NCBI GenBank assembly: GCA_013002625.1
Contig: JABDJE010000024.1
Span: 1 to 13,868 of the forward strand
Source: Saprospiraceae bacterium
Lineage (GTDB): Bacteria > Bacteroidota > Bacteroidia > Chitinophagales > Saprospiraceae
Length of the DNA: 13,868 bases
Direction of reading: 5' to 3'
In this document: piece after piece, positions 6,883 through 12,657 of the stretch
Position numbering within the stretch: the stretch's first letter is position 1
Layout: the number at the start of each line of letters is the position of its first letter
Position numbers and translations under genes: made by a program
The notes under the pieces: generated by a model
What the model was told of the DNA's origin: nothing
Database searches by the model: none
Seen by the model: the letters and a program-made list of their open reading frames with translations, nothing else

Positions 6883-7403
6883 GTAGAATAAGCAACACAT
6901 GATTCCAGGAGGGGTACATCCTTCAATGCTGGATGATTAAAAGATCCGATGTACTGCATTCCAATCTTTTTCATAACGGCTATAGAAGGATGATTAATTT
7001 CAGGTGCGAATGACATAATCTTCGCAATCTCATGTTCATTTTTCATGAAATCAAGACATGCTCTCGCCCCTTCAGTCGCCAATCCCTTGTGCCAGAATGC
7101 TTTGTTTAAACGCCAGCCTATATCAATGCAGGGCGTATAGGGAGATTCAAAAAACTGTTCTGCACAGCCAATACAGCCCATGAATTCATTTGTATCTAGA
7201 AAGTCAACTGCAAAATAACAGAAGCCATTTTTATCGTATTGCGATCTCATGCGCTCAATAAGTGCTTGGGTTTGATTAAGAGTCTGGGTTCCAGGAAAAT
7301 ATTGCATTACAACTTTGTCCCCATTTAAAACAGACATCGGTTCAAGATCGGTATCTTCCCATTCTCGGAAACCGATACGATCAGAAGTGAAAACGTAGGG
7401 CAT
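6879..7403 (-). CDS. GNAT family N-acetyltransferase (RimJ/RimL-like)
   Basis: The product has 174 residues from the ATG at 7403: MPYVFTSDRIGFREWEDTDL, the typical opening of RimJ/RimL-like acetyltransferases. The acetyl-CoA loop is in WRLNKAFWHKGLATEGA, and the C-terminal strand-helix includes NHPSIAVMKKIGMQYIGSF, the usual SxxvmekxGm section. A longer frame starts at 7460 but would overlap the VOC gene by 29 nt and adds unrelated residues, so I use the shorter start, which leaves a 28-nt gap. It acetylates an amine, perhaps a small metabolite or a protein N-terminus; the substrate cannot be told. It is the last gene of a minus-strand unit with the aldehyde dehydrogenase and VOC genes, and it overlaps the convergent glycosyltransferase gene by 4 nt. 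Confidence 0.85.
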   Translation of the reverse strand: MPYVFTSDRIGFREWEDTDLEPMSVLNGDKVVMQYFPGTQTLNQTQALIERMRSQYDKNGFCYFAVDFLDTNEFMGCIGCAEQFFESPYTPCIDIGWRLNKAFWHKGLATEGARACLDFMKNEHEIAKIMSFAPEINHPSIAVMKKIGMQYIGSFNHPALKDVPLLESCVAYST

Positions 7404-7431
7404 GGAATTTTCTTTCAAATGTAAGCATTGA

Positions 7432-7848
7432 TCACTCTTGAGGATTATAAAAATCTTCAAAACCTGGTTTCAAAGCCGTCAACTCTACCGTATGGCCATC
7501 AGGATCTGTGAGGTAAACAGACTGGAAGTAATAATGATCCTGCTCTTTTATTGGAATGCCAAGTTGCTTGAAATATTTAAGTGCTTTGTCGTATTCCTCA
7601 AAATCGACATTAAAGGCGAAGTGATCAATTTTGATATTCTGTATATAGCCAACGGGAGGATCATCCATTTTAGCAGGAAATAAAGCGATACCAGTTTTAC
7701 CTTTAAATAACATAATAGGAAATGGGTCCCATTCTTCTTTGCGTATTATAGTAAGCCCTAATACCTCATGGTACCATTTTGCTGATCTTTCTATATCAGC
7801 TACCCTGATAGCAACATGGTCCAGGGAATTTATTTTGAAATCATGCAC
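7432..7848 (-). CDS. VOC (glyoxalase/bleomycin-resistance fold) family protein
   Basis: The product has 138 residues with two beta-alpha-beta-beta-beta modules: NSLDHVAIRVADIERSAKWY at the start and IKIDHFAFNVDFEEYDKAL in the second half, ending YLTDPDGHTVEL. Probable metal ligands are H11, H76 and E122, the normal set of a single-chain VOC enzyme acting as a dimer. Members include glyoxalases, dioxygenases and resistance proteins, so the substrate is open. The start is GTG at 7848, directly after the TAG of the aldehyde dehydrogenase gene with no gap, which points to translational coupling. Pairing with an aldehyde dehydrogenase suggests handling of reactive carbonyl compounds, but that is inference. 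Confidence 0.86.
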   Translation of the reverse strand: MHDFKINSLDHVAIRVADIERSAKWYHEVLGLTIIRKEEWDPFPIMLFKGKTGIALFPAKMDDPPVGYIQNIKIDHFAFNVDFEEYDKALKYFKQLGIPIKEQDHYYFQSVYLTDPDGHTVELTALKPGFEDFYNPQE

Positions 7849-9279
7849 CTATAAGTACTTTATTGTGAAGTCGATTAACTTTTGTTTGAAGTTATTATAA
7901 GGGGGCGTCAATAGTTCCAGTGCATTTGGCATGTTTTGTTTTAGTATACCCCTATTATTTGTGAATGCATCAAACCCAGCCTTACCCCCAGCTTTTCCAA
8001 TGCCACTGTTGTTGCTTCCGCCAAATGGTAAATGTGTATTATAGAAGTGGACGCCGGTATGATTGATGCAACTGCCTCCTGCCCTGGTATTGTTAAGAAT
8101 ATGATTGATTTTCTTTTTATTTCTACTATAGATATATAATGCCAAAGGTTTTTCTCTTCCATTGATGATCTTTATTACGTCATCAATATTTTCATAACTG
8201 TGAAGTGGAAGCAGTGGTCCGAAGATCTCTTCAGTCATCAACTCTGAATCCATGGGCACATTCTCCAAGAGGGTAGGTTCAATGTAATCTTCCTCATGCT
8301 TGGTTTTTCCACCATGTATCACATGCGCTCCTTTGTTAATAGCATCTTCTTGATAACCCAATACGCGCTTGTAATGATTGTTATTTACCATTCGGGCATA
8401 ACTTACTTCTTGCGATGGATCTTCAGAATAAAACTTGTGGATATAAGATTTTATCTTATCCTTGAATGCCGGCATTTTGCTCTTATGGACAAAAACATAA
8501 TCGGGTGCGATGCATATTTGACCATTGTTGACAAACTTCCCCCAAGCGATTCTACGGGCAGCCACATCAACCGAGGCAGTTTCGTCAACGATAGTAGGCG
8601 ATTTACCGCCCAATTCTAAAGTTACCGATGCCAAGTTTTTAGCTGCAGCACCCATCACGATTTTTCCAACTGCTGGTGAGCCAGTAAAGAATATGTGATT
8701 GAATGGTAAGGATAAAAGCTGTTGAGCGGTCTCAACAGCACCTTCGACCAGGGCAACTTCTTTTTCATCAAAACACTCTTCTACAATCTTCCGCATAATT
8801 GAGGATGCATGCGGTGTGTGCTCGCTGGGTTTAAGGATTACACAATTACCAGCAGCTATAGCAGAGACCAAAGGTCCAAATGTCAAATTAATCGGAAAGT
8901 TCCAAGGTGAAATAATGAGGACAACACCTTTCGGTTCTTTGTGTATATACGATGTACTGCCCAGCAATGCAATCGGTGTTACGACTTTTTCATCGCACAT
9001 CCAGTCTTTTAAATGCGCACAGGTATGTTTGATCTCAGAAGTCGTCGGATAGATTTCGGTCATGTCTACTTCTGACGGATGCTTTCTAAAATCATTATAA
9101 AGCGCTTCCTGAATTTGAGACCGGTACTTTAGAATACAGTTCTTAAGACGCTTTAGTTTTTTAATTCTTGCCCGTACAGAAGATCTTGCGACCTCATACT
9201 GATGTTGTTTTTGTTGTTCGAAGAGGGCGGTGATTGATTCAATTGATCTTGTTTGGCTTCGTGATATGCTAGATTCCAT
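7849..9279 (-). CDS. Aldehyde dehydrogenase (class 3-like, NAD(P)-dependent)
   Basis: The product has 476 residues from the ATG at 9279. All catalytic elements are present: the oxyanion Asn in SPWNFP (N127), Lys of KPSE (K150), the cofactor loop FTGSPAVG (198-205), the general base Glu of LELGGKSP (E222) and nucleophile Cys in NNGQICIAPDY (C256). The length and the GQxCIAPDYV context match the class 3 group that oxidises fatty and aromatic aldehydes to acids. A longer frame from 9342 adds 21 residues rich in Phe and Pro, which is a translation of the repetitive spacer and not protein. The C-terminus has a basic segment and LIDFTIKYL, which could bring it to a membrane. It is the first gene of the minus-strand unit and should be transcribed from the 9280-9470 region. 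Confidence 0.93.
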   Translation of the reverse strand: MESSISRSQTRSIESITALFEQQKQHQYEVARSSVRARIKKLKRLKNCILKYRSQIQEALYNDFRKHPSEVDMTEIYPTTSEIKHTCAHLKDWMCDEKVVTPIALLGSTSYIHKEPKGVVLIISPWNFPINLTFGPLVSAIAAGNCVILKPSEHTPHASSIMRKIVEECFDEKEVALVEGAVETAQQLLSLPFNHIFFTGSPAVGKIVMGAAAKNLASVTLELGGKSPTIVDETASVDVAARRIAWGKFVNNGQICIAPDYVFVHKSKMPAFKDKIKSYIHKFYSEDPSQEVSYARMVNNNHYKRVLGYQEDAINKGAHVIHGGKTKHEEDYIEPTLLENVPMDSELMTEEIFGPLLPLHSYENIDDVIKIINGREKPLALYIYSRNKKKINHILNNTRAGGSCINHTGVHFYNTHLPFGGSNNSGIGKAGGKAGFDAFTNNRGILKQNMPNALELLTPPYNNFKQKLIDFTIKYL

Positions 9280-9474
9280 GGATGGAAGGTAAAACGAAAA
9301 TCGGAAAACGGCAAACGGAAAAAAGATGAAAGGCCATGGCACAAAGTGTGAACAATTTTTTATTCTTATCGACTAAACCTGTGGTGCATTTAGAAATCTT
9401 CTCTTGAAAAGGAAATAGAATAAGTAGAACTGGGAAAGAAGAACCAATGAAGAGTAACGAAAAATTTATTTCAA
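9280..9474. other. Promoter-side spacer of the aldehyde dehydrogenase unit
   Basis: This 195-bp spacer must hold the promoter of the dehydrogenase unit. Next to the start it contains low-complexity filler built from a CGGAAAACGG / CGAAAATCGG word (9295-9320). I found no convincing -7/-33 pair and no coding frame. It meets the tandem array at 9475. Confidence 0.35.
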
Positions 9475-9480
9475 ATTATT

Positions 9481-9505
9481 AGGATTAAGTTTCAAACTTA
9501 ATCCT
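9481..9505. repeat. 25-bp palindrome at the head of each 220-bp unit
   Basis: The arms aggattaagttt and aaacttaatcct surround one central C and pair perfectly. The same element is at 9921-9945 (perfect) and at 9701-9725 (one mismatch, t to a). As RNA it makes a 9-bp or longer hairpin. On the minus strand copy 1 it is followed by AATAATTTG, only weakly U-rich, so a terminator role is possible but not clear. A protein-binding dyad is the other reading. Confidence 0.75.
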
Positions 9506-9513
9506 GATCCTCT

Positions 9514-9579
9514 TTAATATTTAGGTTTTTCAAATTCTTCAATTTTCAAAACATAATCTGGATATTGCTCATTTTGCAT
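9514..9579 (-). pseudogene. Truncated sister copy of the candidate peptide frame
   Basis: The first 220-bp unit holds the same ATG context and encodes MQNEQYPDYVLKIEEFEKPKY, then TAA. Beyond the stop the frame reads RGSGLSLKLNPNNLK before a second stop, so the tail is still recognisable. Compared with the longer copy, GTA GGA became TAA AGA. Two 56-bp units and the partial 220-bp unit also carry the GG(S/L)xLSLK tail without the leader. This looks like decay of duplicated copies, if they were ever genes. Confidence 0.25.
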
Positions 9580-9670
9580 TGTTAGGATTATAATGTATTA
9601 ACTAAAACTTGGTCTGGCAAACTATAGTAAAAAATTAGATTGTAGACATTCGATGCGATTGGCTTGAAAT

Positions 9671-9799
9671 TCACCGCAAACTTTCTAGAGCTGTATTATT
9701 AGGATTAAGATTCAAACTTAATCCTGATCCTCCTACATATTTAGGTTTTTCAAATTCTTCAATTTTCCAAACATAATCTTGATATTGCTCATTTTGCAT
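9671..9799 (-). CDS. Candidate 42-residue peptide with F-x-x-P and double-glycine motifs (doubtful)
   Basis: From the ATG at 9799 this frame gives a 42-residue peptide ending at TGA 9671. It begins MQNEQYQDYVWKIEEFEKPK, then YVGG and SGLSLNLNPNNTALESLR. The acidic leader-like part, the F-E-K-P motif (residues 16-19) and a GG at 23-24 recall precursors of ribosomally made modified peptides, where a YxxP-like motif binds a recognition domain and GG marks cleavage. Against this: the sister copy at 9579 carries an in-frame stop after residue 21, the six differences between the copies inside the frame are all protein-changing, and no modification or export gene is in the window. The start lies 9 nt after TATAAT-like TTATAATCC. 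I list it as a candidate only. Confidence 0.22.
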   Translation of the reverse strand: MQNEQYQDYVWKIEEFEKPKYVGGSGLSLNLNPNNTALESLR

Positions 9800-9930
9800 T
9801 GTTAGGATTATAATGTATTAACTACAACTTGATCTGGCAAACTATAGTAAAAAATTAGAATATAGTCATTCGATGTGATTGGCTTGAAATTCACCACAAA
9901 CTTTCTAGAGCTGTATTATTAGGATTAAGT

Positions 9931-10078
9931 TTCAAACTTAATCCTAATCCTCCTTAAGAATTAGCTTATTTCTAACTCTTTAGTTTTTCAAACTTAATCC
10001 TGATCCTCCTTAAGAATTGGCTTATTTCTAACTCTTTAGTTTTTCAAACTTAACACTGATCCTCCTTTAGAATTAGCT
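9931..10078. repeat. 56-bp tandem repeat, about 2.6 copies
   Basis: Units begin at 9931, 9987 and 10043 with TTCAAACTTAA and continue through TGATCCTCCTTAAGAATT and TTTCTAACTCTTTAG. The first unit starts inside the third 220-bp copy, so the two arrays are nested and share the TTCAAACTTAATCCT word. The third unit is diverged at its first few bases (TTAACACTG) and ends near 10078. On the minus strand each unit contains TTAAGGAGGATCAG, which includes a Shine-Dalgarno-like AGGAGG not followed by a usable ATG. Confidence 0.88.
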
Positions 10079-10191
10079 CGGTGCTAATTAAAATAGCTTC
10101 TCCATAATACAGCAAAGATTGGCTTATGAACCGTTCATATTTTACACTCCTAGTTCTTTACTTTCCACGTTTCTCGTTTTCTGTTTTACTT
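10079..10191. other. Spacer after the vWA gene
   Basis: This stretch runs from the repeat array to the vWA stop codon. It holds a 15-bp palindrome (tatgaac, central c, gttcata) at 10125-10139 and a pyrimidine-rich filler (10140-10195, words like TTTCCACGTTTCTCGTTTTCTG). No terminator with a U-run and no credible gene is seen. Confidence 0.4.
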
Positions 10192-11592
10192 CTATTCGAA
10201 TTCCACAACCCTCTCCGTCAACTCCCCAGCCTTCACCTCGATCTCAAACTTTTCAACCTTCCCTTTATGAGGACCCAACGCTTTTAAAGAAACGAAGTAT
10301 ATGCCCGGGGTCAATTGGAATTCTTTTGGATTACTGGAAGGGGAAGTATAGGTTCGTCCTCCACTATACTTTTTATTTAAATCCTTGTGGGTAATCGAGA
10401 ACCAGGCATCTACAAGCTCGTTTCCAGAAAAGGCGCCGATGCGTACAATGCCAGATTCAAAATTACAATTCAAATCATAATTGGTTTTTGCTGTGATTGG
10501 AATACCTTTTATGATTTTCTCTATATCAGGTCCTTTAACTCTTAAGATTTTGAATTCTACATCATATATACCCGGATCTAAGTCAAAGCTTCGGGCTCTT
10601 CCATATGTTCTGTTCCCGGAAACACGATTGCCTTCCGGTGTATAAACGTTTACTACAGCATCCCATAATTCGTTGTTGTTATGACTTGCAACTGTTAGGG
10701 TTCCTGAATCAAAGGATATTTCATTAAACGTAATACTATCTCCGAATACTTGAAAATCGTTCACTGTCTGTGCTGTAACATCTGATCCTGACAAGGGTTG
10801 AACAACCATTGTATAAACGCCCTCAGGTGCATAAAATGTTGAGGTGTCCTGATATGTTCTGGAATTTGCTACTTGGTCTTTTGAATCTCCCTTATATATT
10901 TTCACCCAGGCATCAATGGCTTCCCCGTTTTTAGAAGCGTAGATGCGAACATTACCAGGTGGATCTTCTACTTTATCCGAGGTGGCGGATTGAAGGCTAC
11001 CATATAGTTCATCCGCATCCGAAGCTTCATAGAACTTTCCGCTTCCAGCTTCGGCTGCACATTTTAAATTATCCATGGATACTTCACCCAGATCAAAACC
11101 CACTATATGAAGCTTGAATTCAATACCCGCTTCTTTTGCTTTTCTAACGACCGCACAGAGGTCACCACCACATGATTCAACACCATCTGTAATGAGTATT
11201 ATGGTTGCTTTGTGATTATCGGCTTTCAATTGGTCGATAACCTTGCTGACTGCATCCGCCAAAGGTGTTCGGCCTAAAGGTTTGATACCAGCTATAGCTG
11301 AACTTACAGCAGATCTGTCTGAATTCTCACTCTTGACCAAAACTTCAACATCTGAACAATCAGCTTCTCTTCTGTGACCATAGGCCACTAATCCAACCTG
11401 TTGTCCTTCATCCAGGTTTTTCAGGGTAAGATTTAATACCTGAGCTGCTATAGAAGATTTTGTTTCTCCTTCAATTTGACCCCACATGGATCCAGAGGCG
11501 TCATAGATGAATACAATGGATTGGGAGGAAATACTTTGAGTTGTGCAGAAGAAGATTAGAAAGGTAACTGCTAATTGTAAGTGTGTTTTCAT
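10192..11592 (-). CDS. Exported vWA-domain protein with three beta-sandwich-like repeats
   Basis: The product has 466 residues. A signal peptide (about 1-23, HLQLAVTFLIFFCTTQSISSQ) is followed by a von Willebrand A domain with a complete MIDAS metal site: DASGS (D31, S33, S35), T109 in GRTPLADA and D136 in ITDGVES. The domain runs to about residue 205. Three repeats of about 85 residues follow (about 213-297, 298-380, 381-466). They share a first strand (VRIYAS, LTVASH, VRIGAF), a G/N-E-x-x-D-A-W/V motif, an R-T-Y turn and an F-x-L-x-P-G-x-Y motif (APEGVY in the first). This resembles carboxypeptidase-regulatory or PEGA-type beta-sandwiches. There is no T9SS domain, lipobox or C-terminal membrane helix, so it is probably periplasmic or released. 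It may bind an extracellular ligand; no partner is known. The next gene upstream on the same strand is the AraC regulator, across a 61-bp gap with a palindrome. Confidence 0.88.
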   Translation of the reverse strand: MKTHLQLAVTFLIFFCTTQSISSQSIVFIYDASGSMWGQIEGETKSSIAAQVLNLTLKNLDEGQQVGLVAYGHRREADCSDVEVLVKSENSDRSAVSSAIAGIKPLGRTPLADAVSKVIDQLKADNHKATIILITDGVESCGGDLCAVVRKAKEAGIEFKLHIVGFDLGEVSMDNLKCAAEAGSGKFYEASDADELYGSLQSATSDKVEDPPGNVRIYASKNGEAIDAWVKIYKGDSKDQVANSRTYQDTSTFYAPEGVYTMVVQPLSGSDVTAQTVNDFQVFGDSITFNEISFDSGTLTVASHNNNELWDAVVNVYTPEGNRVSGNRTYGRARSFDLDPGIYDVEFKILRVKGPDIEKIIKGIPITAKTNYDLNCNFESGIVRIGAFSGNELVDAWFSITHKDLNKKYSGGRTYTSPSSNPKEFQLTPGIYFVSLKALGPHKGKVEKFEIEVKAGELTERVVEFE

Positions 11593-11634
11593 ATTATTGG
11601 GTTACAGGTTTCGGGGATTCTATATTTTTATTCT

Positions 11635-11650
11635 CGAGTCTCGAGACTCG
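11635..11650. promoter_or_regulatory. 16-bp perfect palindrome between the AraC and vWA genes
   Basis: The arms CGAGTCTC and GAGACTCG form a gapless 16-bp inverted repeat, 3 nt past the AraC stop and 42 nt before the vWA ATG. It could fold as a stem of about 6 bp, but on the minus strand it is followed by AGAATAAAAATA, not a U-run. An operator in front of the vWA gene fits better than a terminator. Both readings are inference. Confidence 0.4.
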
Positions 11651-11653
11651 TTT

Positions 11654-12508
11654 CTAATTCCCCAACACCTCATAATTCTTCCTGTAAATAATTGGTGTCT
11701 CACTTTTATACTTTTTAAAAGTTCTGTTGAAATTTCCAATGCTGTCGAAGCCTGATTTAAAGGCTATTTGTTTAACAGTCAAATCGGTCTGAATGAGTTG
11801 TTGGCAGGCCCTTTCAATTCTGATATTATTCAAATAATTCACAAATGTTTTGCCGACACTCTGTTTAAACCATCTGCTGAATGCAGAAGGCGTCATACTG
11901 ATTAGGTCAGCCGCCTGTCCCAAAGAAAGATCCTCATCGTAGTGGCTGATAATATAAGATGTCACTTTGGAAATTCTACTTTGTTGTTTATTCATAGACT
12001 GCGTATCAGCAAAAGATACTTCTGATAACTGTAGAATTTCTTTAGTCTTTCTTAGGGTATCCAGAATTTCGATCAACATATTAAGCCGCTTGATGGATGT
12101 CAGGCTGTTAAGCTTAATAATCTTTTGTTGTAAGGCTTCTGTAACGAATGGAAAATGAAGACCATATTTTGCCTTGTGAAAGAGTTTGAGAATTGGCTTG
12201 AATTCCTCGTGGTGGGTAAATATCGCTTTAGGAATTTGGATGACGTAGGCGATTTCATTGTTATCAGGGTCTCGGTTTGCAGCCACATAATTGTGCGGGA
12301 GGTTTTCTCCAATCAAACAAACATCACCGGTTCCATAAGGTGAAATGGAATCACCAATAAACCGCAATCCATTACCATAATGGATATAAGTTAATTCAAT
12401 CTCAGGATGATAGTGCCAATAAGATTCAAATCCATTGTATTCTTGTCTGAAAACACGAAAGGATTTACCACTACCAACTAAGTCTATGGTTTCAAGTTGT
12501 GGTTTCAA
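11654..12508 (-). CDS. AraC family transcriptional regulator with cupin sensor domain
   Basis: The product has 284 residues. The N-terminal part is a cupin-like sensor (HYHPEIELTYI at 32-42, RFIGDSISPYGTGDVCLIGENLPH at 49-72), as in AraC regulators that bind a sugar. A linker (about 130-180) leads to the DNA-binding half with two helix-turn-helix units: LSLGQAADLISMTPSAFSRW (194-213) and TVKQIAFKSGFDSIGNFNRTF (244-264), ending ETPIIYRKN. It is divergent from the sulfatase gene across 149 bp and lies upstream of the vWA gene on the same strand. Regulation of the sulfatase and of itself is likely; the GTCAAAAT pair in the spacer is the natural target. The inducer is not visible; a sulfated sugar is a reasonable guess only. 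Confidence 0.93.
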   Translation of the reverse strand: MKPQLETIDLVGSGKSFRVFRQEYNGFESYWHYHPEIELTYIHYGNGLRFIGDSISPYGTGDVCLIGENLPHNYVAANRDPDNNEIAYVIQIPKAIFTHHEEFKPILKLFHKAKYGLHFPFVTEALQQKIIKLNSLTSIKRLNMLIEILDTLRKTKEILQLSEVSFADTQSMNKQQSRISKVTSYIISHYDEDLSLGQAADLISMTPSAFSRWFKQSVGKTFVNYLNNIRIERACQQLIQTDLTVKQIAFKSGFDSIGNFNRTFKKYKSETPIIYRKNYEVLGN

Positions 12509-12553
12509 TTGACTGAATTTTTCTTTGATTTCCCTATAAATAGCTTAATCTAT

Positions 12554-12582
12554 GTCAAAATATGCACATTTTTGGTCAAAAT
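12554..12582. promoter_or_regulatory. Candidate AraC-type direct-repeat operator
   Basis: GTCAAAAT occurs at 12554-12561 and again at 12575-12582, in the same direction and exactly 21 bp apart, two turns of B-DNA. Flanks also agree partly (ATGTCAAAAT and TGGTCAAAAT). AraC-family dimers bind direct half-sites with this spacing. The pair is in the 149-bp spacer between the AraC gene (ATG 12508) and the sulfatase gene (ATG 12658), about 75 bp before the sulfatase start. Confidence 0.45.
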
Positions 12583-12657
12583 CAATTTACAAGACTAAAG
12601 CTTCATTGTGTAGATTGAATTTCTGTTTCGAATTCGCATTTTTGATATATTGAACCA

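Larger units (their letters stand above)
9475..9954. repeat. 220-bp tandem repeat, two full copies plus a partial third
   Basis: The units start at 9481 and 9701 and a third begins at 9921, so the period is exactly 220 bp. I counted 13 differences between the two full copies (about 94% identity). The third copy keeps only its first 30-odd bases before the 56-bp array takes over. Every unit opens with the 25-bp palindrome listed separately. The array lies in a gap of about 900 bp between the vWA and aldehyde dehydrogenase genes, both on the minus strand. There are no terminal inverted repeats or transposase frames, so it looks like tandem duplication of a local segment and not an insertion element. 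Confidence 0.93.

Noticed and set aside
7404..7460. Longer start for the acetyltransferase
   Set aside because: It overlaps the VOC gene and lacks similarity to the family N-terminus, which begins at the ATG at 7403.
9280..9342. Longer start for the aldehyde dehydrogenase
   Set aside because: The added residues translate the repetitive spacer and do not belong to the family.
9671..9799. Lasso peptide precursor
   Set aside because: No Thr at the expected -2 position, no Asp/Glu at ring position 7-9 after the glycine, and no cyclase or protease gene nearby.
9475..10078. CRISPR array
   Set aside because: The repeats are contiguous tandem units with no unique spacers between short direct repeats, and no cas gene is present.
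9475..10078. Insertion element or MITE
   Set aside because: No terminal inverted repeats, no target-site duplication and no transposase fragment.
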